Shown piece by piece: positions 1-6,470 of a stretch of DNA of 14,928 nt. Position numbers and translations under genes: made by a program. The notes under the pieces were generated by a model. It made no database searches and had not been told where the DNA came from. It saw nothing but the letters and a program-made list of their open reading frames with translations. The stretch is from Dehalococcoidia bacterium (GTDB lineage: Bacteria; Chloroflexota; Dehalococcoidia; GIF9; AB-539-J10): NCBI GenBank assembly GCA_023229725.1, contig JALNYR010000057.1, forward strand, positions 1-14,928. The letters run 5' to 3'. How positions within the stretch are numbered: the stretch's first letter is position 1; each line of letters begins with the position of its first letter.

Positions 1-174
1 CGGGGCACCGACCCCGCCAACGAAGACATGTTCCTGCGCGGGGTGGTGACGGGGAAGCGCGTCGAAGGGCAGGACCGCTGCGTCGACCTCGACATCTGGT
101 CCGAGCGACCGGACGGCACGAAGACCACGCTGGGCGCCGCCACCGTCGTACTGCCGTCGAAGGCGTCGGCCTGA
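1..174 (+). CDS. MaoC-like hydratase/dehydratase, C-terminal fragment (5' end outside window)
   Basis: An open frame runs from the first base of the window to a TGA at 172-174, giving 57 residues of a protein that starts upstream. The visible part, with VDLDIW followed by a Gly-rich turn and a strand ending in TVVLP, matches the last strands of a hot-dog fold as seen in MaoC-type enoyl-CoA hydratases. The hydratase motif with its catalytic Asp/His would lie upstream and cannot be checked. The next gene, 37 bases on, encodes a second hot-dog half. By analogy with two-subunit hydratases such as mycobacterial HadAB, the two products may form one heterodimeric (R)-specific enoyl-CoA hydratase; that pairing is inference. 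Confidence 0.6.
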   Translation, partial: RGTDPANEDMFLRGVVTGKRVEGQDRCVDLDIWSERPDGTKTTLGAATVVLPSKASA

Positions 175-196
175 CTGCGGGCACGGGCGCAGCCGG

Positions 197-202
197 AAGG
201 AG
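197..202 (+). promoter_or_regulatory. Shine-Dalgarno that decides the start of the second MaoC gene
   Basis: AAGGAG lies 9 bases before GTG 212 but only 3 bases before TTG 206. Normal spacing therefore favours GTG 212. ATG 221 is 18 bases away and less likely. Confidence 0.6.
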
Positions 203-211
203 AATTTGGCA

Positions 212-694
212 GTGAGCGAGATGAAGCCCACGATTGAGGATATGCAGGCTTACGTCAACATCGAGGCGCCTCCACACGTGTTGCAGGCGGAGAAGGAGCT
301 CGTGCGACGCTTCCTCGAAGCAGTACAGGACCGCAACCCCCTCTGGACAGACGAGACTTCGCCGGCTGCGAAGGGCGGTCGGACGCTCGTGCCTCCGCAG
401 CTCTTCTGCGCCATCATGACCATCGCACGGTGCAGCCCGGAGACGGGGAAGATACCCGTCCCCGTCGCCAGCATTCCTCTGCCGCGGCGGAACGTCCTCG
501 AGGGAGAGGAGACGTGGGAGTTCTTCGCTCCGCTGCGGGTCGGCGACACGATTACCTCGCGCACGAAGCTCTCTGACGTGAAGCTCCGCCAGGGCAAGCT
601 GGGCGAGATGTTCATCCTTTCGTACACGGCCGAATCCGTGAATCAGCGCGGCGAGCTCGTGGCCAGAAGCACCAATACCATCGTGAACTACTGA
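212..694 (+). CDS. MaoC N-terminal/FAS1 dehydratase-like hot-dog domain protein
   Basis: The 160-residue product has the layout of the MaoC_dehydrat_N (FAS1-like dehydratase) family. A long N-terminal helix carries the degenerate motif DRNPLWTDE, where catalytic members have a GDxNPxHxD-type motif. It is followed by a loop with LVPPQLF and strands containing LEGEETWEFF and RVGDTI. The position usually taken by the catalytic His is Trp, so this may be the structural, substrate-binding half of a two-subunit hydratase acting on acyl-CoA. Its neighbour upstream is a MaoC C-terminal-type protein, which fits such a pair. Start GTG 212 was chosen for its spacing from the Shine-Dalgarno. pyrF follows after 16 bases, so the genes are probably co-transcribed although their functions are not obviously linked. 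Confidence 0.7.
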   Translation: MSEMKPTIEDMQAYVNIEAPPHVLQAEKELVRRFLEAVQDRNPLWTDETSPAAKGGRTLVPPQLFCAIMTIARCSPETGKIPVPVASIPLPRRNVLEGEETWEFFAPLRVGDTITSRTKLSDVKLRQGKLGEMFILSYTAESVNQRGELVARSTNTIVNY

Positions 695-710
695 GGCGGG
701 GGAGACGCGC

Positions 711-1517
711 ATGGGATTCAAGAAGAAGCTACGCGAGGCCGTCGACCGCAACGCCAGCCTGCTGTGCGTCGGTCTCGACCCCGAGCCGTCCCAGATGCCG
801 CCCGGCATCACCATCTCCGAGTTCAACCGGGCTATCATCGATGCGACGCGCGACCTCGTCTGCGCGTACAAGCCGAACCTCGCCTTCTACGAAGCGGAGG
901 GGATCGACGGGCTGCGCGCGCTAGAGGAGACACTGCGTCACATGCCGGCCGATATCCCGGTCATCGGCGACGCCAAGCGCGGCGACATCGGCAACACCGC
1001 ACGGAAGTATGCTCAGGCCCTGTTCGACTCTTTCGGGTTCGATGCCGCCACCGTCAACCCGTACCTCGGCTACGACTCGGTCGAGCCCTTCATCAGCTAC
1101 CCGAAGAAGGGCGTCTTCCTGCTCTGCCGCACCTCGAATCCGAGCGCGAAGGACTTTCAGGACCTCAAGTGCGAAGGAACGCCGCTCTACGAACTGGTGG
1201 CGCGAAAGGCGCTCGACTGGAACGTACACGGCAACATCGGACTTGTCGTCGGCGCCACATTCCCGCAGGAGCTTGAGCGCATCCGCCGGCTGTGCCCCGC
1301 CATGCCACTCCTCATCCCCGGGGTCGGCAGCCAGGGCGGCGACCTTCCCACCGTTACCCGGTGCGGCGTCGACGAGACAGGCGGCAACGCCATCATCAAC
1401 GTCTCCCGCGCGGTCCTCTACGCCTCGAAAGGAACCGACTTCGCCGAGGCCGCCCGCGCCGCGGCCGAGACCGTGCGCAATACGATGAACGCACACCGCC
1501 ATCCGCAGCGCCCATGA
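711..1517 (+). CDS. pyrF: Orotidine 5'-phosphate decarboxylase (type 2 family)
   Basis: PyrF removes CO2 from orotidine monophosphate to give UMP, the last step of de novo pyrimidine synthesis, in the cytoplasm. The 268-residue product begins with a CVGLDPEPSQMP segment typical of the longer type-2 family. It carries the active-site signature GDAKRGDIGNTA, with Asp87, Lys89 and Asp92 as the Asp-x-Lys-x-x-Asp catalytic set. Lys54 in YKPNLAFYE is the other expected catalytic lysine. The phosphate-binding end of the barrel is seen as LIPGVGSQGGD, near residues 200-210. A GGGGGAG ribosome site lies just before ATG 711. The last four bases form ATGA and overlap the start of the DUF951 gene, implying translational coupling. 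No other pyrimidine gene is in the window. Confidence 0.95.
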   Translation: MGFKKKLREAVDRNASLLCVGLDPEPSQMPPGITISEFNRAIIDATRDLVCAYKPNLAFYEAEGIDGLRALEETLRHMPADIPVIGDAKRGDIGNTARKYAQALFDSFGFDAATVNPYLGYDSVEPFISYPKKGVFLLCRTSNPSAKDFQDLKCEGTPLYELVARKALDWNVHGNIGLVVGATFPQELERIRRLCPAMPLLIPGVGSQGGDLPTVTRCGVDETGGNAIINVSRAVLYASKGTDFAEAARAAAETVRNTMNAHRHPQRP

Positions 1518-1729
1518 CAACAGCCGAGAACGCAGGAGCGGCGCCTGACGTCCTGCCGGGTGACATCGTAACCCTGCGCAAGCCTCACCCCTGCGGCAGT
1601 TCGGACTGGGACGTCACCCGCGTGGGAGCCGACATCGGCCTCCGCTGCCGCGGCTGTGGCCACGTCGTCCTCCTGCCCCGGCACGAGTTCCGCACCAGGG
1701 TCAAGGGAATCGTCCGCCCGTCCGGGTAG
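1514..1729 (+). CDS. DUF951 family small protein (YyzM-like)
   Basis: This 71-residue protein matches the DUF951 family, to which Bacillus YyzM belongs. It has the signature DIVTLRKPHPCGSSDWDV, then GADIGLRCRGCGHVVLLPR and a basic end. Cys27, Cys45 and Cys48, with His25 or His50 nearby, could bind a metal like a small zinc ribbon; this is inferred from spacing. The biological role of the family is unknown to me. It starts at ATG 1514 inside the pyrF stop (ATGA overlap), so it is probably translated by ribosomes finishing pyrF. The same frame stays open back to 1292, but that part is a shadow of pyrF and has no ribosome site. Confidence 0.85.
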   Translation: MTTAENAGAAPDVLPGDIVTLRKPHPCGSSDWDVTRVGADIGLRCRGCGHVVLLPRHEFRTRVKGIVRPSG

Positions 1730-1763
1730 CAGGCCGCCGGTCCACCGCCGTCACAGCGTTATG

Positions 1764-1792
1764 TTGCACGAACGCCCGCTCTGGCCTACAAT
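1764..1792 (+). promoter_or_regulatory. Predicted sigma70-type promoter of dinB
   Basis: TTGCAC (1764-1769) and TACAAT (1787-1792) are separated by 17 bases. The expected transcription start, six to seven bases past the -10 box, falls on or beside the GTG start codon at 1799, which predicts a leaderless dinB mRNA. Between the two boxes, 1770-1781 reads GAACGCCCGCTC. This is one base from the GAAC-N4-GTTC pattern of Gram-positive LexA sites, so it is a possible SOS operator but a weak match. Confidence 0.65.
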
Positions 1793-1798
1793 CGCGCC

Positions 1799-2959
1799 GT
1801 GTATCGCTGCCTGTTCCACGTCGACCTTGACGCGTTCTTCGTTTCTGTCGAGCAACTCCACGACCCCTCGCTCAGAAACAAGCCCGTCATCGTCGGGGGA
1901 CACCCCAATTCCAGGGGCGTTGTCTCCGCGGCGTCCTATGAGGCGCGCCGCTTCGGCGTGCACTCCGCCATGCCGCTTTCGCAGGCACAGCGGCTCTGTC
2001 CGCAGGCCGTCTTCGTCCCTCTCCACTTCTCCCGCTACGTGGAGGCCTCGGGACGCTTCATGGCGCTCCTCGAGACCGTGGCGCCGGTTGTCGAACCACT
2101 CGGGCTCGACGAGGCGTTCCTCGACATGAGCGATGTGGCGCCGAGTTCCGAAGCTGCACGACAACGCGCGGTCGAGCTGAAGCGCCGAGTTCGCGACGAA
2201 CTCGGGCTGACCGTCTCCGTAGGTGTGGCCTCCTGCAGGGCGGCGGCAAAGGTCGCCTCGGACCACGACAAGCCCGACGGCCTCGTCGTCATCGCCCCCG
2301 GCGGCGAAGCCGCCTTCCTGGCGCCACTGGAAGTCGTCAAGCTGTCGGGAGTCGGCGAAAAGACCGCCGCATTGTTGCGAGACCTCGGCGTTGAGACCAT
2401 CGGTCAGCTCGCCGCGCTGCCGGCCACAGTCCTCCAGCAGAAGCTCGGCCGGTACGGAGAAGTGCTGCAGCTTCGCGCAATGGGGCTCGACAGCAGCGCC
2501 GTGGAACCCCGCGGCGAACCTCGCTCGATGAGTCGGGAGACTACGTTCGAAGTCGACACGCGCGACATGAACCGCCTGACCACTACGCTGCATGGCATGT
2601 GCGACGAGCTTTCGCGAGACCTCCGAACGCACGGCAAACGTGCGGGGACGGTCACCCTCAAGCTCCGCTACGAGGATTTCCACACCGTGACCCGACAGGC
2701 CTCGCCCGGGACCGTGACGAACTCGGTCGACGCTCTGATGGCCACTGCCGCGAAGCTGCTGGCCGGCCTGCTCGCAGAGGAGAGGCGGCTGGTCCGCCTC
2801 ATCGGTGTGCGCGCGTCACGACTCGCCGGCCCGGAGCAGCAGCTCGATATGTTCTCACCTGACGCCGCGAAGATACAGAACCTGGACAACGCCATCGCCT
2901 CCATCCGGCGCCGGCACGGTCCAGACGCAATCCACACGCTCCGCAGCCGGGAAAAGTAG
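1799..2959 (+). CDS. dinB: DNA polymerase IV (Y-family translesion polymerase)
   Basis: DinB copies past damaged template bases at low fidelity. The 386-residue product shows the whole Y-family plan. The N-terminal HVDLDAFFVSVEQ supplies metal ligand Asp9 and probable steric-gate Phe14. YEARRFGVHSAMP lies in the fingers, and LGLDEAFLDM supplies Asp104/Glu105. SVGVAS, with AAAKVASDHDKPDG, precedes the helix-hairpin-helix LSGVGEKTAALL. A little-finger domain follows. QQLDMF at about 347-352 fits the sliding-clamp binding motif. The usual Ser before the Asp-Glu pair is Gly here, and the usual NK(F/L)LAK segment is CRAAAK, both mild departures. GTG 1799 is the only start consistent with the conserved N-terminus. 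It has no Shine-Dalgarno and sits at the predicted transcription start. No terminator is seen before the ilv promoter 20 bases downstream. Confidence 0.95.
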   Translation: MYRCLFHVDLDAFFVSVEQLHDPSLRNKPVIVGGHPNSRGVVSAASYEARRFGVHSAMPLSQAQRLCPQAVFVPLHFSRYVEASGRFMALLETVAPVVEPLGLDEAFLDMSDVAPSSEAARQRAVELKRRVRDELGLTVSVGVASCRAAAKVASDHDKPDGLVVIAPGGEAAFLAPLEVVKLSGVGEKTAALLRDLGVETIGQLAALPATVLQQKLGRYGEVLQLRAMGLDSSAVEPRGEPRSMSRETTFEVDTRDMNRLTTTLHGMCDELSRDLRTHGKRAGTVTLKLRYEDFHTVTRQASPGTVTNSVDALMATAAKLLAGLLAEERRLVRLIGVRASRLAGPEQQLDMFSPDAAKIQNLDNAIASIRRRHGPDAIHTLRSREK

Positions 2960-2979
2960 CGGATTCGTGCCCAGACGAC

Positions 2980-3009
2980 TTGACACGCGCCCGTGCATCC
3001 CTCTACTAT
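2980..3009 (+). promoter_or_regulatory. Predicted sigma70-type promoter of the ilv-leu operon
   Basis: A perfect TTGACA (2980-2985) is followed after 18 bases by TACTAT (3004-3009). Transcription would start at about 3016-3018, only 8-10 bases before the leader peptide ATG at 3026. The spacer shares the word GCATC (2995-2999) with the promoter at 10981. Confidence 0.8.
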
Positions 3010-3025
3010 TGCACCTCATTACAAA

Positions 3026-3121
3026 ATGAACGCGACTACTCGTACAGCCTCCCTCGGACTCATCCTTAGCATCGTCATTATCGTGCGCACCCTGCGTGCG
3101 TCTGGGAGGCTGCCCGGCTAG
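3026..3121 (+). CDS. Branched-chain amino acid leader peptide 1 (ilvB operon)
   Basis: A 31-codon frame runs from ATG 3026 to TAG 3119-3121. Residues 10-20 read LGLILSIVIIV, so nine of eleven codons are Leu, Ile or Val, with another Leu at 23 and 29. This is the signature of a transcription-attenuation leader, like the enterobacterial ilvL and ivbL peptides. Shortage of any of the three amino acids would stall the ribosome at roughly codons 12-20. It lies between a strong promoter and a strong intrinsic terminator, directly ahead of ilvB. There is no Shine-Dalgarno; with a predicted untranslated leader of about ten bases, initiation may be near-leaderless. Its end, IVRT followed by an Arg/Gly-rich tail, resembles leader 2 at 11038. 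Confidence 0.85.
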   Translation: MNATTRTASLGLILSIVIIVRTLRASGRLPG

Positions 3122-3170
3122 TCAACTACTGTAGCGAAGAGAAGACAAGATTCAGAGGGGCCCTCCAGAC
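3085..3170 (+). promoter_or_regulatory. Antiterminator and associated hairpin of attenuator 1
   Basis: CGCAC 3086-3090 pairs with GTGCG 3096-3100 around a five-base loop, with a G-U pair outside. From 3100, GTCTGGGAGGCT (3100-3111) can pair with GGCCCTCCAGAC (3159-3170). Eleven of twelve positions pair, two of them G-U, with one A-C mismatch. The second strand is most of the terminator's 5' arm plus its loop, so the two structures exclude each other. A ribosome stalled at codons 18-20 would leave 3100-3111 free and favour read-through. One that reaches the stop at 3121 would cover it and allow termination. Pairings are read from sequence; the switching model is inference. Confidence 0.75.
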
Positions 3171-3190
3171 GGAGGGCCCCTCTCTTTTTT
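3154..3190 (+). terminator. Intrinsic terminator of attenuator 1
   Basis: A perfect 13-bp stem (3154-3166 with 3171-3183) closes the loop AGAC and is followed by a T-rich run ending in six T (3185-3190). It lies 32 bases after the leader peptide stop and 49 bases before ilvB, so it can only act as a regulated terminator for the operon. Confidence 0.92.
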
Positions 3191-3239
3191 CTCGACTCAC
3201 GGCGCCACGAGGGCGCGGGAACGACAGGAAAGGAGAACC

Positions 3240-4934
3240 ATGAAGAAGACGGGCGCACAGATCCTCTGCGAATCCCTGCTACGCGAGGGCGTGGAGGTCA
3301 TCTTCGGCATCTCGGGTGGCACCGTCATTCCTCTGTACGACGCCTTCTCCGAGTATCCCCGGATTCGTCGTGTCCTCGTGCGCCACGAGCAGGCGGCGGC
3401 CCATGCCGCAGCCGGCTATGCCCGTGTCATGCACAGGGCAGGCGTCTGCGTCGCTACCTCCGGACCGGGGGCAACCAACCTCGTCACCGGCATCGCCGAT
3501 GCCTACATGGACTCGACCCCCATGGTCGTCATCACCGGCCAGGTGGCATCCCACTTCATCGGCAAGGATGCGTTCCAGGAGTGCGACATCACGGGAATCA
3601 CTCTCCCCATCATCAAGCACAACTACCTGGTCAGGAATGCGAAAGACATCTCCCGCATCGTCAAGGAAGCGTTCCACATCGCGCAGACCGGCAGGCCCGG
3701 CCCCGTGCTCATCGACCTGCCGAAGGATGTGCAGACGGAGTTGGCCGAGTTCGAGTACCCCGACTCGGTGCACCTGCCTGGCTACAGACCCGTGACAGAA
3801 CCCGATCCGGCCCAGGTTGCGAACGTTGCCGGGTTGCTCAACCGGGCGGAACGTCCCGTCATCATCGCAGGAAGGGGGGTGATCATCTCCAGGGCATTCG
3901 AGGAGCTGAGAGAGCTCGCCGAGACCATCCAGGCGCCTGTTGTGCATACGTTGCTTGGCCTTGGCTCGCTTCCACCTCAGCACCGCCTCGACCTTGGGAT
4001 GCTTGGGATGCACGGTCAGGTGGCCGCCAACCTTGCCGTGCAGAACGCGGACCTCGTTCTCGCGGTGGGCACCCGACTCGGCGACCGGGCCACGATGCGA
4101 ACCGGGGACTTCGCACCTCGGGCAATCGTCGTCCACATCGACATCGACCCCGCGGAGATAGGCAAGAACGTCGCCCCCTTTGCCTCGGTCGTCGGTGACG
4201 CGAAGGCGGTCCTGAGCCGGCTCAAGAGTCTCGTGACGTCGGTCGAGAGACCGGAGTGGCTCGCGCAGGTGCGCGACTGGCGCGCCGCGCACCCCCTTCT
4301 GCCGGCCACCCGCTCTTCCAGGCTGTCCGCACGTACGGTCATCCGGCAGGTGTGCCGCACGGCTGACGAACACACCGTGCTCATCACGGGCGTGGGGCAG
4401 CACCAGATGTTCGCCGCACAGGAATACGCCTCTCCGCGCCTCAACGGATTCGTATCCTCAGGCGGACTGGGAACCATGGGCTTCGAGCTGCCGGCCGCCC
4501 TGGGCGTACAGATGGCATGCCCCAACGACGACGTGTGGGTCATCGCCGGCGACGGCGGCTTCCAGATGACGCTGCAGGAGCTTTCCACCGCCGTGCAGGA
4601 ACGCCTGCCCATCAAGATCGCCGTCATCAGCAACGGTTACCTCGGCATGGTGCGGCAGTGGCAGGACCTGTTCCAGAAGCGCAACTACGTCGACGTCGCC
4701 CTCCACGCGCCGGACTTCGTGAAGCTGGCCGATGCCTACGGCATCCCGGCGGTGCGGGTCGAGCGGGAAGAAGACGTCGCGCCCGCCATCGAGCGCGCAC
4801 GCACCCATCCCGGGCTCTTCCTCATCGATTTCGTTGTCGACCCCGAAGAGAACATCTTCCCGATGGTCGCCCCCGGAGAAAGCCTCGACTGCATGCTGCA
4901 GGCCCCGGACATGGTGGCGACAACGGCAGCGTAG
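3240..4934 (+). CDS. ilvB: Acetolactate (acetohydroxyacid) synthase, large catalytic subunit
   Basis: IlvB joins two pyruvates to form 2-acetolactate, or pyruvate and 2-oxobutyrate to form 2-aceto-2-hydroxybutyrate, the first common step of Val/Leu and Ile synthesis. It uses thiamine diphosphate, Mg and FAD. The 564-residue length is normal. The N-terminal pyrimidine-binding domain has GISGGTVIPLYDA and the catalytic Glu50 in RHEQAAAHAAAGYAR. The central FAD domain has RLGDRAT. The C-terminal domain has the thiamine motif GDGGFQM (GDG 437-439) through Asn465 in SNGYLGMVRQW. An AAAGGAG site precedes ATG 3240. It is the first enzyme gene after attenuator 1, and ilvN follows ten bases after its stop codon. 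Confidence 0.96.
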   Translation: MKKTGAQILCESLLREGVEVIFGISGGTVIPLYDAFSEYPRIRRVLVRHEQAAAHAAAGYARVMHRAGVCVATSGPGATNLVTGIADAYMDSTPMVVITGQVASHFIGKDAFQECDITGITLPIIKHNYLVRNAKDISRIVKEAFHIAQTGRPGPVLIDLPKDVQTELAEFEYPDSVHLPGYRPVTEPDPAQVANVAGLLNRAERPVIIAGRGVIISRAFEELRELAETIQAPVVHTLLGLGSLPPQHRLDLGMLGMHGQVAANLAVQNADLVLAVGTRLGDRATMRTGDFAPRAIVVHIDIDPAEIGKNVAPFASVVGDAKAVLSRLKSLVTSVERPEWLAQVRDWRAAHPLLPATRSSRLSARTVIRQVCRTADEHTVLITGVGQHQMFAAQEYASPRLNGFVSSGGLGTMGFELPAALGVQMACPNDDVWVIAGDGGFQMTLQELSTAVQERLPIKIAVISNGYLGMVRQWQDLFQKRNYVDVALHAPDFVKLADAYGIPAVRVEREEDVAPAIERARTHPGLFLIDFVVDPEENIFPMVAPGESLDCMLQAPDMVATTAA

Positions 4935-4944
4935 GAGCATCAGC

Positions 4945-5454
4945 ATGGAAGAAAGACTTCACACACTTGTCTCTCTGGTCCAGGACGAGCCCGGCGTCCT
5001 CACACGGGTCGCGGGACTGTTTCGACGACGCGGCTTCAACATCGAGAGCCTCTCAGTCGGCCACTGCGAGCAGCCGGGGCTCTCCCGCATGACCATCGTC
5101 GTCGAGGGCGACGACGCATCGGTCGACCAGGTCACGAAACAGCTCGACAAGCTCATCAACGTGGTGAACGTGACGGACATCACGCGAACCGAGATGGTCG
5201 CGCGGGAACTCGCACTCATCAAGGTCACAGCTCGCTCGGACGACCGGAGCGAGATCATGCAGATAGTCGACATCTTCAGGGCGAAGATAGTCGACGTGGA
5301 GGTCGATTCACTCATCATCGAAGTCACCGGCGGCGAGGACAAAATCGACTCGCTCCTGCGACTTCTTCTTCCCTTCGGTGTCACTGAGATGGCCCGAACG
5401 GGCCGGACAGCGCTCACCAGGGGCAGCGAATCCAGTATCGGTTCTCACGTATAG
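4945..5454 (+). CDS. ilvN: Acetolactate synthase, small regulatory subunit
   Basis: The 169-residue product activates IlvB and usually confers valine feedback inhibition. An N-terminal ACT domain is plain in HTLVSLVQDEPGVLTRVAGL, followed by RRGFNIESLSVG and GLSRMTIVVEG. The second half (about 80-160), with ELALIKVTA, DIFRAKIVDV and LLLPFGVTEMARTGR, is the conserved C-terminal domain of the family. The open frame extends upstream to 4732, but that stretch is a shadow of ilvB. ATG 4945 matches the family start, with AGGAG at 4933-4937 overlapping the ilvB stop and seven bases of spacing, so the two genes are translationally linked. The symbol ilvH would be equally valid. Confidence 0.95.
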   Translation: MEERLHTLVSLVQDEPGVLTRVAGLFRRRGFNIESLSVGHCEQPGLSRMTIVVEGDDASVDQVTKQLDKLINVVNVTDITRTEMVARELALIKVTARSDDRSEIMQIVDIFRAKIVDVEVDSLIIEVTGGEDKIDSLLRLLLPFGVTEMARTGRTALTRGSESSIGSHV

Positions 5455-5477
5455 GTTAGGCAAGGAGGAACTTCGAG

Positions 5478-6470
5478 ATGGCCAAGGTCTATTACGACCA
5501 GGATGCGGACCTTTCAATTCTCAACGGTAAGCTTATCGCGATCGTCGGTTACGGCAGTCAGGGGCACGCGCACGCGCAGAACCTGCGCGACAGCGGCTGC
5601 AAGGTCATTGTCGCCAGCAAACCCGGCGGCACGGGATGGAAGGCCGCTGAGGCGGACGGATTCAAGGTCATGAGTGTGGCGGAGGCCACGAAAGCAGCCG
5701 ACATCATCACGCTGCTCGCCCCCGACAACCTGCATGCCTCCATATACGCCGAGTCCATCGGGCCTAACCTCAAGCCCGGCAAGACGCTCATGTTCGCGCA
5801 CGGCTTCAACATCCACTTCTTCCAGATACTGCCTCCCAAGAACGTCGACGTGAACATGGTCGCCCCCAAGTGCCCCGGGCACATGATGCGCGCCATCTAC
5901 AAGGAGAAGGCCGGCGCGCCGGCCATCATGGCCGTTCACCAGGACGTGTCCGGCAAGGCCAAAGACGTTGCGCTCGCGTATGCCAAGGGCCTCGGCTGCA
6001 CCCGCGCCGGAGTCATCGAGACAACCTTCGCGGAGGAGACTGAGACCGACCTCTTCGGCGAGCAGACCGTCCTTTGCGGCGGCGTGACCGCCCTCATCAA
6101 GGCGGGTTTCGACACGCTCGTCGAGGCCGGCTACCAGCCCGAAATCGCGTACTTCGAATGCCTGAACGAACTCAAGCTCATCGTCGACCTCATCTACCAG
6201 GGCGGCATGAAGTACATGCGCTACTCCGTGAGCGACGTGGCTGAGTTCGGCGACTACACCCGCGGCCCGCGCATCATCAACGACTCCGTCAGGGCCGAGA
6301 TGCGCCAGATTCTCAAGGAGATCAAGGACGGCACGTTCGCCCTCGAGTGGGTCCTCGAGAACCAGGCCGGCAGACCACACTTCAACGCAATGAAACGAAA
6401 CGAGGAGCATGAACTCATCGAAGTTGTCGGTGAGCGCTTGAGACAAATGATGCCATGGACAAAGAAATAG
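5478..6470 (+). CDS. ilvC: Ketol-acid reductoisomerase (class I, short form)
   Basis: IlvC rearranges and reduces acetolactate to 2,3-dihydroxyisovalerate, and the Ile homologue likewise, using Mg and NAD(P)H. The 330 residues fit class I. The Rossmann motif is VGYGSQGHAHAQNL near 23-36, and the C-terminal knotted domain has ETTFAEETETDLFGEQ and AYFECLNELKLIVDLIYQGG, supplying the acidic metal ligands. Departures from the usual sequence include KCPGHMMR for KGPGHxVR. More notably, the cofactor loop carries Lys48, Gly51 and Gly53 where NADPH enzymes usually have Arg, Ser and Ser. AAGGAGG at 5462-5468 precedes ATG 5478. The end overlaps leuA by 16 bases. Confidence 0.96.
   Translation: MAKVYYDQDADLSILNGKLIAIVGYGSQGHAHAQNLRDSGCKVIVASKPGGTGWKAAEADGFKVMSVAEATKAADIITLLAPDNLHASIYAESIGPNLKPGKTLMFAHGFNIHFFQILPPKNVDVNMVAPKCPGHMMRAIYKEKAGAPAIMAVHQDVSGKAKDVALAYAKGLGCTRAGVIETTFAEETETDLFGEQTVLCGGVTALIKAGFDTLVEAGYQPEIAYFECLNELKLIVDLIYQGGMKYMRYSVSDVAEFGDYTRGPRIINDSVRAEMRQILKEIKDGTFALEWVLENQAGRPHFNAMKRNEEHELIEVVGERLRQMMPWTKK

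Noticed and set aside
206..211. TTG 206 as start of the second MaoC gene
   Set aside because: It lies only three bases from the Shine-Dalgarno; GTG 212 has normal spacing and the extra two residues are not needed.
3009..3239. T-box or other riboswitch upstream of ilvB
   Set aside because: No T-box sequence or specifier loop is visible and the untranslated leader is too short; the peptide-based attenuator accounts for the region.
4732..4944. Longer ilvN starting at 4732
   Set aside because: The added 71 residues are a shadow frame of ilvB and do not resemble any IlvN; ATG 4945 has a good ribosome site.
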